A DNA stretch of 25,150 bases from DATDVL01 sp035290025 (GCA_035290025.1 DATDVL010000028.1:1-25150), one strand, 5' to 3'. Shown: positions 16,901 to 23,554, numbered from the stretch's first letter. Numbers and translations: made by a program. The notes: generated by a model not told the origin, from the sequence alone.

Positions 16901-17568
16901 ACTACGGACTCTACGAATGCATAGGCACCCTACAAGACATCAAATCCAACCAGAACAATAATTTCTACTTCCGCTGCAAAGACCAACCCGGAAAAACAGA
17001 CGACAAAAGAAACGTCAACATAGAAAGCTACGACTACACCCTACGAGGAACCGTACCCCTCAAAGTAACCAGTACCAAACCCACAGGAACATTATATACC
17101 AGCAACGTAGCCATGCAAGTAACCACGAGCGGCGGAGCAGACAACGGAAAAGCAATCTGCGGATTCAGCAAAGATGATTATACCAATGCTATAGACTTTG
17201 TAGAAAGTAACAGCAATGTACACAACCAACCCTTCAGTAGTTTAGCAACCGGCAACTACCGCTACAACATCTACTGCATTGACAGCGCCAGCAACCAAGC
17301 AAATGGCAGCATCAGTTTCAGTGTCAGCGTAGACACCCAAGGACCACAACTCACCCGAGTCTACAAATCAGGAAACATTCTCTACCTAGAAACTCATGAA
17401 GACAGCAGCTGTGAATACAACACGAAAGGAGATTTCACCTACGGCCAAGGAACACCCATGACCGGAGATGGGACTGCACAACACGAAGCAACCCTTGACG
17501 CAAGCACCTACTTCGTACGATGCAAAGACAACTTCAACAATGTAGCAAGCTACAAAATATACCCTTAA
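13975..17568 (+). CDS. Giant cysteine-rich secreted envelope protein, copy 2
   Basis: A 1197-aa paralogue of the 1016-aa protein. Start: a TTG at 13975 overlapping the previous stop (TTGA), with GGTGA six bases upstream, giving MKEKAALQIVIIL and a Sec signal peptide ending near AVSA. Shared blocks in the same order: CCEQTTNGNYCQYT, NGESWC, EPCKDYREEMC, NCECQEQKW, AQGDCG, YRCRSLGQLC, NPNDVNSPII and four Ig-like repeats. Extra here: a longer N-terminal Cys region and, between two membrane-like segments (about 572-592 and 695-720), a loop of about 100 residues made mostly of Ala, Gly, Pro and Thr. Two membrane segments would keep both Cys-rich parts outside with the loop inside. Function unknown. 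Confidence 0.8.
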   Translation: MKEKAALQIVIILFSLFAIYLPANTPAVSAAEQQVCCEQTTNGNYCQYTTADQCKPGAKTAATNCEQTSFCKLGCGYNDDEGMCFKNTPRATCNNNEGCTWLDSNSCEAAQCQLGCCLLSGEASYVTEARCKLEASRHEGANMTFDSNVESEQACINLARNQDKGACVQEDGTCKFATREDCNAQETRAENNASTLNPNVGFHKDMLCSNSLLGTVCAKQQYTNCVSDRDEVYWYDSCGNQENIYSSNKEASYNQGYVLSKEKSCTLKGAADPSCGNCDYTQNNLCGEASAKEKPKYGNYICQDLNCPVITEEDTSPSSSTPKRNGESWCAFDSKVGFGQDLVGSRQFRRLCINGKELTEPCKDYREEMCIQGVQGTSPLTLGQSIKLTGQQTNYVEAACRDNRWETCKTAPSQKACENIATKDCQWVGAGIDVQHGGSCIPFVPPGLPFWPDKGETKSVPNANAKQVCSRGNQECTTVYEKGGLSGSWKCIANCECQEQKWLDAANQLCIAQGDCGAYYNYIGDFTSGGAKDDHPGKTTIKSVASYHSLVNPIDGSGSYGFSAFFKKSATPFMLLAGIGIYSAFAYGSSLLAGVNAGLGTLAIVPGGQTASAAIATAYAGTSATTLAAGGVTNTAIIIPAGATMPAGLVPPAGAAAFPAAGTTLAEPVVMPIGTSAAAETALPAGSAATAGSTIGVVLAVVGIIAIIWVVYNLFDVLLASTKEETVSLTCNPWVAPTGGSKCEECGKDGKPCSEYRCRSLGQLCKLVNEGTSKELCTNTNPNDVNSPIIKANKADMNYTIQETVNGYTLTQKVKPFTPVHLSITTNEPSQCKYALNTSTTYNEMPGYFGETLYDYNHTMLFSLPAELAEPQVLKITNGGNYQLFLKCQDQAGNTNNKDYYIKFGIQPGPDLTPPSIELTSIANGAGIAAGTNMTPLTIYVNEPSECKWSKNDIEYTQMENNFVCNKNSMAQRTVYYGLYECIGTLQDIKSNQNNNFYFRCKDQPGKTDDKRNVNIESYDYTLRGTVPLKVTSTKPTGTLYTSNVAMQVTTSGGADNGKAICGFSKDDYTNAIDFVESNSNVHNQPFSSLATGNYRYNIYCIDSASNQANGSISFSVSVDTQGPQLTRVYKSGNILYLETHEDSSCEYNTKGDFTYGQGTPMTGDGTAQHEATLDASTYFVRCKDNFNNVASYKIYP
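16428..17540 (+). repeat. Four Ig-like repeats in cysteine-rich protein copy 2
   Basis: Same repeat type and number as in copy 1. First Cys in EPSQCKYA, EPSECKWS, GKAICGFS and DSSCEYN; second Cys in CQDQAGN, CKDQPGK, CIDSASN and CKDNFNN. The GN of the closing motif has drifted in the last three repeats while both Cys are kept. Confidence 0.7.
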
Positions 17569-17570
17569 TA

Positions 17571-17630
17571 ACCGCTACATTTATATATCACCTGCTACAA
17601 AATTATATCACATGTTACAATATTATAACA
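17571..17630 (+). promoter_or_regulatory. Three 20-bp operator-like repeats over TATA box and start codon
   Basis: Imperfect direct repeats at 17571-17589, 17590-17609 and 17610-17629 share the core G(C/T)TACAnnnTATA with a 20-base period. The third is an almost perfect palindrome at 17613-17630, TGTTA and TAACA outer arms, 16 of 18 positions symmetric. The TATA box (about 17580-17587) is in the first repeat and the ATG at 17612 in the third. A further core match, GCTACAAAATATA at 17549-17561, lies in the end of the preceding gene. Such phasing puts bound dimers on one DNA face. The product of the gene has an HTH domain, so autoregulation is likely. Confidence 0.6.
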
Positions 17631-18136
17631 CCTATCGCGTACTGCAACAGTTTTTTAATTCCCCCCGCAAACAATTCTACTTAAGAGAACTCTCACGTCT
17701 ACTAAAACTTGGACCCGTTTCTACAACCAACAACTTAAAACAACTCCTCAAAGAAAAACTCATCATTCGCATAGAAAAAGGACTCTACCCCACCTACTCA
17801 GCCAATCGAGAAAACGACTATTACAAACTCCTAAAAAAACAAAACACGACCCTACAAATCACACGAAGTGGACTTCTACAATTCATTGATGAAACCATCA
17901 GACCAGAATGCATCATACTCTTCGGATCAGCATCACGCGGAGAAGACCATGAAGAAAGCGACATCGACCTCTTTATACAAGCTAAAGAAACAACACTACA
18001 ATTAAAACCCTACGAAAACATCCTCCATAGAAAAATAAACATCCTTTTTGAAAAAAACATAAAAAATCTCAGCAAAGAACTATTGAATAATATTATAAAT
18101 GGAACTATCCTCTATGGGTACTTGAAGGTGTTATAA
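17612..18136 (+). CDS. HTH-nucleotidyltransferase fusion protein (probable regulator)
   Basis: A 174-aa protein with an N-terminal winged-helix domain (about residues 6-65: KQFYLRELSRLLKL, then NLKQLLKEKLII) and a C-terminal minimal nucleotidyltransferase domain with LFGSASRG at 103-110 and SDIDL at 116-120. The third catalytic Asp, usually in a KVDLV-type strand, seems replaced by Asn143 in RKINILF, so transferase activity is doubtful. Minimal nucleotidyltransferases occur as MntA antitoxins beside HEPN toxins, but no HEPN partner is seen here. The palindromic repeats over its start suggest that it represses itself and perhaps the genes that follow: the next gene starts directly after its stop. 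Composition is more T-rich than the neighbours. Confidence 0.75.
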   Translation: MLQYYNTYRVLQQFFNSPRKQFYLRELSRLLKLGPVSTTNNLKQLLKEKLIIRIEKGLYPTYSANRENDYYKLLKKQNTTLQITRSGLLQFIDETIRPECIILFGSASRGEDHEESDIDLFIQAKETTLQLKPYENILHRKINILFEKNIKNLSKELLNNIINGTILYGYLKVL

Positions 18137-18649
18137 ATGCAACCATGGCGGGAAACTATGAACAAAGGGGAACTTCTCAGCCAACCATTCATCATGATAT
18201 TCGCACTCATCGTGATGGCACTCATACTCATCTTCGGCATCAAAAGCTTCATGGACTTAAAAACAAGCGCAAGCACGGTAGAACTAGCAAAAACCGTCAA
18301 CACACTCCAAGAAGAAGTAACACGCTACTACAACTTCGACCTCGGCAGCAGCAAAAAAATAAGCCTCAGCGTACCCAGCACCACAAAAAAACTATGCTTC
18401 TACGACAAATCACGCGTGATCAACCTACCCCTCAACGACTACGAAAAAGCAACCATAGAAGCAAGCAACAACAACCTCTTCTTCCTACCCTTAGACGACC
18501 ACGCAAAAAACGCCTTCAACATACAAAACCTCAACAACAAAGAAACCAACAACCCTTATTGCATTAGTACTACTAACGGAAAAGCAAACTTTATCATACA
18601 AACAGAAATGGAACAAAACCATGTTATCGTCGCAACGCATAAACCATAA
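18137..18649 (+). CDS. Short anchored protein with pilin-like N-terminus (1 of 4)
   Basis: A 170-aa protein of unknown function. AAGGTG six bases before the ATG at 18137 supports this start; the ATG at 18158 (MNKGELL) is an alternative. After NKG comes ELLSQPF and a hydrophobic stretch of about 20 residues, then a short helix and a small domain with GSSKKISLSVP and KKLCFYD. The same GSS-to-Cys element appears in the next gene, so the two are probably distant paralogues. Predicted exported, anchored or pilin-like. The start of the next gene lies 29 bases inside this one. Confidence 0.6.
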   Translation: MQPWRETMNKGELLSQPFIMIFALIVMALILIFGIKSFMDLKTSASTVELAKTVNTLQEEVTRYYNFDLGSSKKISLSVPSTTKKLCFYDKSRVINLPLNDYEKATIEASNNNLFFLPLDDHAKNAFNIQNLNNKETNNPYCISTTNGKANFIIQTEMEQNHVIVATHKP

Positions 18650-19565
18650 AGGATTCGAACTAGGACTCAAAACAATCTTCACCAGCATAGCAGGAGCCAT
18701 CATACTCCTCTTCTTCATAAAATTCGCCTACGACCAGCAAACACTCCAAGAAAACATTACCACACGAACAACACTCAACGACCTCAACGACTACCTCGAT
18801 GCACTTAGCATTGGGAGCTCAACCAGCAGAAGCATTAACCTACCAGAAGAGATAAGCCTTGATGCCGATTGTGAAAGCCTACACCTCAACGACTACCAAA
18901 AAAAAGACCACAAAATAATTTATACTAAACCCATGACAACCAAAAATATCAATACATGGGTACAACCTTGGAACTACCCCTACAAAATAACCAGCTTCTA
19001 TTATTTAGACAATAACGAACGCTACGTACTCATTTACAGCCAAGAAACCAAAGACTACGTCACCAACCTCAACATACCCAACATCATTGACATACAACAA
19101 CAGCCCATCAACCAATTCCTACCCCAGCGTATACAACAAGAACAACAAGGAAAACCCGTAACACTCGTCTTCTTTACCACAACCATACCGCCCGGCGTTG
19201 CACAAATAAAAAATGCAGCCATCATCAAAATAGACCTTGAACAAGAAGAAGTAGTCATTAACAACCTACGACAACCCTACCTTGGAGAAGCCATGATGCT
19301 CGGAGCAATATTCGGAAAAGACACCTACGCCTGCAACCAAGCAACAGCACTTGAAGAACTACGACGCATAACAACCATTTATGAACAAAAAACAAGACTC
19401 CTCCAACTCAAAACAACAGACACCTGCAGAAACCTCCTCAACCTAGCACAACAAACACTCAGCAACTACAAAACAGCAACTATACTAGCTTTACCTGCAT
19501 TACAAGAAAAAATAGAAGAACAAAACAGAGAACTCACCAACTATGACTGCCCCACAATCTACTAA
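18621..19565 (+). CDS. Short anchored protein with pilin-like N-terminus (2 of 4)
   Basis: A 314-aa protein of unknown function. The N-terminus HKG, FELGLKT and a hydrophobic stretch (about residues 19-38) has the same build as its neighbours. It is followed by a GSSTSRSINLPEEISLDADC element like that in the previous protein, a beta-rich middle, and a long helical C-terminus (about 235-310) with Cys near TYACNQA, TDTCRN and YDCPTIY. The last 23 bases overlap the following gene. It is probably the largest partner of the pilin-like set. Confidence 0.6.
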   Translation: MLSSQRINHKGFELGLKTIFTSIAGAIILLFFIKFAYDQQTLQENITTRTTLNDLNDYLDALSIGSSTSRSINLPEEISLDADCESLHLNDYQKKDHKIIYTKPMTTKNINTWVQPWNYPYKITSFYYLDNNERYVLIYSQETKDYVTNLNIPNIIDIQQQPINQFLPQRIQQEQQGKPVTLVFFTTTIPPGVAQIKNAAIIKIDLEQEEVVINNLRQPYLGEAMMLGAIFGKDTYACNQATALEELRRITTIYEQKTRLLQLKTTDTCRNLLNLAQQTLSNYKTATILALPALQEKIEEQNRELTNYDCPTIY

Positions 19566-20055
19566 AAAAGCACAACTGCAAATGGCAGAAACTATCATTA
19601 TCATCTTCGCTATCAGCATACTCCTCATCCTCGGCGTATTCACCTTCTACAAATACCAACTAGCAAACATCCAAGACACTGGCATCAGCATCAACGACCA
19701 AAAAATAACCGTACTCCTAGCAACCATCACCCAACACCCCGCCATTGCCTGCAACCACGAAAACTGCATCGACACCACAAAACTCCTCCTCTTCCCCGCA
19801 CAAGACTACAAAGAACTCCTAGGAAGCACCACCATAACCCTACAACAAATATACCCTACACCAACCATTAACAAACAATGCACACCACAACTCTACAACC
19901 AAATAACCTACCCGAACAACTGCAACCACTGGATTATCTATAATATCACCCAACAAGGAACAGAAAAAAACATTATCAGCACACCTCTAGCACTCTACTA
20001 CCCAGAAACAGACACCTATAGACTAGGACAACTCACCATCGAGGCAAACAGATGA
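19543..20055 (+). CDS. Short anchored protein with pilin-like N-terminus (3 of 4)
   Basis: A 170-aa protein of unknown function. STKKAQLQMAE precedes the hydrophobic stretch at about residues 17-37; KKA-Q could be a prepilin-type junction. The outer part has Cys in IACNHENC, KQCTP and NNCNH, which could form two disulfides, and an aromatic-rich end (LALYYPETDTYRLGQL). It overlaps the neighbours on both sides (23 and 4 bases), so it is certainly part of one translation-coupled unit. Confidence 0.6.
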   Translation: MTAPQSTKKAQLQMAETIIIIFAISILLILGVFTFYKYQLANIQDTGISINDQKITVLLATITQHPAIACNHENCIDTTKLLLFPAQDYKELLGSTTITLQQIYPTPTINKQCTPQLYNQITYPNNCNHWIIYNITQQGTEKNIISTPLALYYPETDTYRLGQLTIEANR

Positions 20056-20465
20056 AAGGACAAACAGAAATCATAGGACTCGTCATTATCATACTCCTCC
20101 TCATCTTCGGAGGCATCATCTACCTAAAACTCAGTGATACTGACAACAACCAAAACGAAGAATTACGCACCAACACCAGAAACAATAACATCCTCACTGC
20201 CATAAGCCAACTCACCATCCAAGGAGAACCATTCAAAGAACAACTCACCCACTGCAAAGAAGAAGAACAATGCCAAGCACTCCACCAAGAACTACCAAAA
20301 ATCATGAACATAGTCATACCAAAAAACAAAGCCTACCAGCTTACTATCATCAGCGAAGAACAACAACTCATCAAACTAGGAAACTGCACGTACGGCATAG
20401 CAAGCAGCAACAGCATCATCAACCATGGAACAGCGTACACCCTCAACCTCAAAACATGCCCATAA
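20052..20465 (+). CDS. Short anchored protein with pilin-like N-terminus (4 of 4)
   Basis: A 137-aa protein of unknown function and the clearest prepilin-like case: MKG then QTEIIGLVIIILLLIFGGI, with a glutamate three residues after the possible cleavage site and no basic residues until after the hydrophobic core. The outer domain has CKEEEQCQ, LGNCTYG and a C-terminal KTCP. ATGA overlap with the previous gene. It ends the module; 219 bases without a gene follow. Confidence 0.62.
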   Translation: MKGQTEIIGLVIIILLLIFGGIIYLKLSDTDNNQNEELRTNTRNNNILTAISQLTIQGEPFKEQLTHCKEEEQCQALHQELPKIMNIVIPKNKAYQLTIISEEQQLIKLGNCTYGIASSNSIINHGTAYTLNLKTCP

Positions 20466-20551
20466 ACACAGAACTTAATCCTTAGTCTTAAAGGAAATCT
20501 GAACGACTAACATGACAAAAACTCTAGAATTGTAGCCACTTATAGAAGGAA

Positions 20552-20610
20552 TTAACCAAAGTTAAACTAGACTTCAATAAAAATCATACTAAAGTTAACC
20601 TTTAAGTTAA
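20552..20610. promoter_or_regulatory. Paired TTAAC/GTTAA inverted repeats in the intergenic region
   Basis: The 219-base gap 20466-20684 holds two inverted TTAAC/GTTAA pairs: 20552-20565 with a 4-base spacer and 20595-20610 with a 6-base spacer. Composition is AT-rich and unlike the genes to the left. No small gene or RNA was recognised. They could be protein-binding sites upstream of the AAA ATPase gene or the edge of an inserted segment. Confidence 0.3.
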
Positions 20611-20653
20611 GAAAAGTAAGATAAAATATATGTACATTACGATGACCATAAAG

Positions 20654-20680
20654 CTTATAAATAAGTACATTCTAATGTAC
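20654..20680 (+). promoter_or_regulatory. Promoter with overlapping palindromic operator of the AAA ATPase gene
   Basis: A TATA box CTTATAAAT begins 31 bases before the ATG at 20685 and has no ribosome site after it. Between box and start lies GTACATT-CT-AATGTAC (20665-20680), two perfect 7-base arms. A matching half site, GTACATTA, lies at 20632-20639, 33 bases upstream. A repressor bound at the palindrome would block initiation. Confidence 0.5.
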
Positions 20681-20684
20681 ACAT

Positions 20685-21932
20685 ATGGAACTGTCTAAAT
20701 TGGAAGAATTTAATCACTGGTGGTTAAGAGAAAAAGTCGACCCTGAACTGGCTCTTCCCTTCAAAAGAGATAACTATTCAGAAATAGAAAAAAGTTTGAG
20801 TAATAAGTTCATTTTAGCACTTGTAGGCCTTAGAAGAGTGGGAAAAACAACTACCATTTACCAATTAATCCAGAAATTAATTGAAAAAGTACCCATTAGA
20901 AATATTCTTTTCTTCTCTTTCGATGAGTTTACTGTAAAACTAAGCGACGTTATGGATACCTATAGAGAAACTCAAAAAAAAGATTTTAGAGAAGAAAAAG
21001 TCTACATTTTTTTAGATGAAATTCAAAAATGCAGTAACTGGGAAAATGAGGTAAAAAAATATTATGACCTCTACCCTAAACTCAAATTTATTATAAGCGG
21101 TTCTGAATCAATATTCATAAGAAAAAAGACTAAAGAAACATTAGCAGGACGAATATTTGAATTCAAAATGGACACGTTTTCATTCAAAGAATACTTAAAA
21201 ATTAATAATATCAAAGAAGAAGATTTTAATTACGAAACAAAAATTAAGCCTTTATTCCTCAAATTTGCCGAAAAAGGAGGTTTTCCCGAAACATTCTCTC
21301 TCCAAAGTGATAAAGAATTCAGAGAATATGTACGAGCCTTAGTAATTGATAAAATAGTATACAAAGATATCCCAAGAATGTTTAATATTGAAGACCCAGA
21401 ATTTCTTAAAATCTTGATAGAACTCATAGCAATGAACCCAGGTATGTACATAGACTACCAGTCACTAAGCAAACAATATGGCAAAGACAGAAGAGTAATA
21501 AAAAATTATATATCCTACTTAAAAGACAGCTTCCTCATAACTATATTAGGAAATTATAGGAAAGGAAGCACTACCATAAGAAAAATAAAAAGAGCTTACC
21601 CCACAGATAACGCCTTGACTTATTTATACAAACCACACCTAGAAGAAGACTTTTTTGGTAGAATGATTGAAACATTAGCAGTTAATAAGTCCCAAGCAAC
21701 AACCTTCTGGAAAAATGGCAACGAAATTGATATTATCAAAGATAACCTGCCCATAGAAGTAAAATACAAAAACAAAATAGATAATACTGACTTTAAGCCA
21801 TTAATAGAATTCATGAAAAAATTTAACAAAAAAGAAGGGATTATAATAACAAAAAACGAAGAAAAAGAAATCAAGCTAGAACAAGGAATAATAAAATTAA
21901 TACCTATATGGAAATGGCTTCTAAATGATTAA
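20685..21932 (+). CDS. AAA/DUF4143-type ATPase (AAA_14), probably acquired
   Basis: A 415-aa ATPase of the common AAA_14 plus DUF4143 family, whose cellular role is poorly known. Walker A GLRRVGKT is at residues 48-55, Walker B YIFLDE at 107-112 and a sensor-like ISGSES at 137-142. The C-terminal part carries NEIDIIKDNLPIEVKY, a D-(x)n-ExK pattern (D349, E358, K360) like the core of PD-(D/E)XK nuclease folds. It differs from neighbours in base use: much less C and more T on the top strand, and free use of AAT, GAT and ATT codons. It has its own promoter and operator. The family is frequently patchy and transferred between prokaryotes. There is no transposase beside it. Confidence 0.87.
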   Translation: MELSKLEEFNHWWLREKVDPELALPFKRDNYSEIEKSLSNKFILALVGLRRVGKTTTIYQLIQKLIEKVPIRNILFFSFDEFTVKLSDVMDTYRETQKKDFREEKVYIFLDEIQKCSNWENEVKKYYDLYPKLKFIISGSESIFIRKKTKETLAGRIFEFKMDTFSFKEYLKINNIKEEDFNYETKIKPLFLKFAEKGGFPETFSLQSDKEFREYVRALVIDKIVYKDIPRMFNIEDPEFLKILIELIAMNPGMYIDYQSLSKQYGKDRRVIKNYISYLKDSFLITILGNYRKGSTTIRKIKRAYPTDNALTYLYKPHLEEDFFGRMIETLAVNKSQATTFWKNGNEIDIIKDNLPIEVKYKNKIDNTDFKPLIEFMKKFNKKEGIIITKNEEKEIKLEQGIIKLIPIWKWLLND

Positions 21933-21959
21933 AAAGATTAATGCAAAACTATTCATCGT

Positions 21960-21997
21960 CAACAAAGGAATAATAGTAACACCATCGACAGCAAAAC
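21960..21997 (-). repeat. 38-bp copy of an internal piece of the P-type ATPase gene
   Basis: Identical to 25021-25058 except for one base (37 of 38). Read on the minus strand it spells FAVDGVTIIPLL, as in the ATPase. Here it is not in a gene: a stop lies just before it in that frame and similarity ends abruptly on both sides. It lies 28 bases after the AAA ATPase stop codon. Confidence 0.75.
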
Positions 21998-22009
21998 ATA
22001 CCCATAAAG

Positions 22010-22018
22010 CTTATAAAA
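22010..22018 (+). promoter_or_regulatory. TATA element of the His-rich protein/CcdA operon
   Basis: CTTATAAAA starts 30 bases before the ATG at 22040 with no clear ribosome site between, a leaderless layout that supports that start over the ATG at 22049. Confidence 0.55.
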
Positions 22019-22039
22019 AAAGAAAAAACCTACAAGAAC

Positions 22040-22849
22040 ATGCATTCTATGAAAAAAGAGGTACTACTGATAGTACTATGCATCCTCAGCAGCACGCTCG
22101 TAACAGCACACCACACAGAAACAACACAAGAAAATGATTACTACCAAAGCACCGCACTCAAACTTATCCTCTACGGAACAGCAGTACTACTCGCACTCAC
22201 CGCCATAGCATTACTCGACAAAAAAGCAAGCAATATTACCAAACACTTACTCTTCTGGTGCATCGTTATTATCATCATCATAACTACACTCTACTCAGTT
22301 ACAAGCACTATCTACATCAACCACCGATCAGCAACCAGAGGACCCGTACATTGGCACACCGACTTCGAAGTATGGATCTGCGGAGAAAAAATAAACCTGG
22401 AAGACCCCACCGGCATCAGCAACCGCATAGGAACACCAACACTCCATGAACACAACGACAACCGCATACACATAGAAGGAGTACTAGAACACTTAGAAGA
22501 CGGATCACTACAAAACTTCTTCAAGGTCATCGGCGGAGAAATCAACCACGACAGCATAACCCTACCCACCAACGAAAAAATAATAAAAATAATCAACGGA
22601 GAAACATGCGAGGGACAACCAGCAACGCTACAAGTTTACCGCTACTTCATAACCAACCCAGAAGAAAAACCCTACATCTACCAACAAGAAAAACTAGCAA
22701 CCTATGAAGATTACTTACCTGCACCCTACAGTTACGTACCACCAGCAGACTGCATTATTATAACCTATGGACCACGACAAGAAACAACAACCCATATCTG
22801 CGAAAGCTACCGCGTAGCAGAAAACAACGGAGACATCTATGGCAGTTGA
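22040..22849 (+). CDS. Membrane protein with His-rich extracytoplasmic domain
   Basis: A 269-aa protein with three N-terminal hydrophobic segments (about 7-23, 40-59 and 68-92) and an outer domain of about 175 residues. That domain opens with GPVHWHTDFEVWICGE (H104, H106, C114) and continues with TLHEHNDNRIHIEG (H136, H138, H144), a likely metal site. I recall this HWHADF-like motif from unnamed archaeal and bacterial proteins but know no established function. Cys174, Cys237 and Cys253 may form disulfides. It overlaps the CcdA-like gene by 11 bases, so the two probably work together, perhaps in metal handling or thiol exchange at the cell surface. Confidence 0.6.
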   Translation: MHSMKKEVLLIVLCILSSTLVTAHHTETTQENDYYQSTALKLILYGTAVLLALTAIALLDKKASNITKHLLFWCIVIIIIITTLYSVTSTIYINHRSATRGPVHWHTDFEVWICGEKINLEDPTGISNRIGTPTLHEHNDNRIHIEGVLEHLEDGSLQNFFKVIGGEINHDSITLPTNEKIIKIINGETCEGQPATLQVYRYFITNPEEKPYIYQQEKLATYEDYLPAPYSYVPPADCIIITYGPRQETTTHICESYRVAENNGDIYGS

Positions 22850-23549
22850 AGCATACCTACCCACCCTGGGAACGGTACTTATCACCGCAGCCATCGACAG
22901 CATCAACCCCTGCGCCATCGGCGTACTCATACTCATGATGTCCGTACTCTTAGCAGCACACAGAACCACCAAACAATTGATAGGACTAGGACTTGCCTAT
23001 ATTGGGGCAATATTCTTTGTCTACCTAGCAGCAGGGCTAGGACTCATCTACGCCTTCAGCAGCATGCCCCTCATCCTCACTGAATACCTTTCCATTATTG
23101 TAGGCATACTCATCATCATAGCAGGAATCATAGAAATAAAAGACTACTTCTGGTACGGACAAGGATTCTCACTCATGATACCACCTATCTTTGCAAAAAA
23201 ACTCCACAACTTCACCGGAAAAACAACCGTCGTCAGCATCATGCTCCTCGGAGCATTCGTAGCAGCAGTAGAACTACCCTGCACCGGAGCACCCTACCTA
23301 GCAATCATAACACTCCTAGCACAATACTTCGACTTCACCGCACTCATCATGCTCATCATCTACAACATCATCTTCGTAGCACCACTCCTCATCATACTCT
23401 TCATGGTAGCAGGAGGAAAGAAAATCCATGATATCAAACAATGGAAACAAAACAACAGAACTTACATGCGACTAGCAGTAGGCATCATGCTCGTACTCAT
23501 GGGATGGCTACTCATACTCATAGCAAACGGAACCATAAACTTCGGATAA
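22839..23549 (+). CDS. CcdA-like membrane thiol-disulfide transporter
   Basis: A 236-aa integral membrane protein with about six segments, of the DsbD/CcdA family that carries reducing equivalents from cytoplasmic thioredoxin across the membrane. The two half-repeats each hold the key Pro-Cys: DSINPCAIG (Cys25) in segment 1 and VELPCTGAPYLA (Cys148) in segment 4. The N-terminus is short, without extra domains, as in CcdA. Likely partners are the overlapping His-rich protein and thioredoxin-like proteins such as the one encoded at 5215-5898. Substrates could be the cysteine-rich surface proteins, which is inference. Confidence 0.82.
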   Translation: MAVEAYLPTLGTVLITAAIDSINPCAIGVLILMMSVLLAAHRTTKQLIGLGLAYIGAIFFVYLAAGLGLIYAFSSMPLILTEYLSIIVGILIIIAGIIEIKDYFWYGQGFSLMIPPIFAKKLHNFTGKTTVVSIMLLGAFVAAVELPCTGAPYLAIITLLAQYFDFTALIMLIIYNIIFVAPLLIILFMVAGGKKIHDIKQWKQNNRTYMRLAVGIMLVLMGWLLILIANGTINFG

Positions 23550-23554
23550 ACAAC

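Noticed and set aside
17571..17630. The 20-bp repeats as a small CRISPR array
   Set aside because: Repeats are contiguous without spacers, imperfect, and overlap a promoter and start codon; no cas genes are near.
20466..22039. An insertion sequence or integrative element carrying the AAA ATPase
   Set aside because: No transposase, integrase, terminal inverted repeats of convincing length or tRNA target were found; only foreign composition and a short repeat remain.
21925..22137. A 70-aa plus-strand frame after the AAA ATPase
   Set aside because: It runs through the 38-bp repeat, a promoter and the signal peptide region of the next gene in another frame; composition is that of a shadow.
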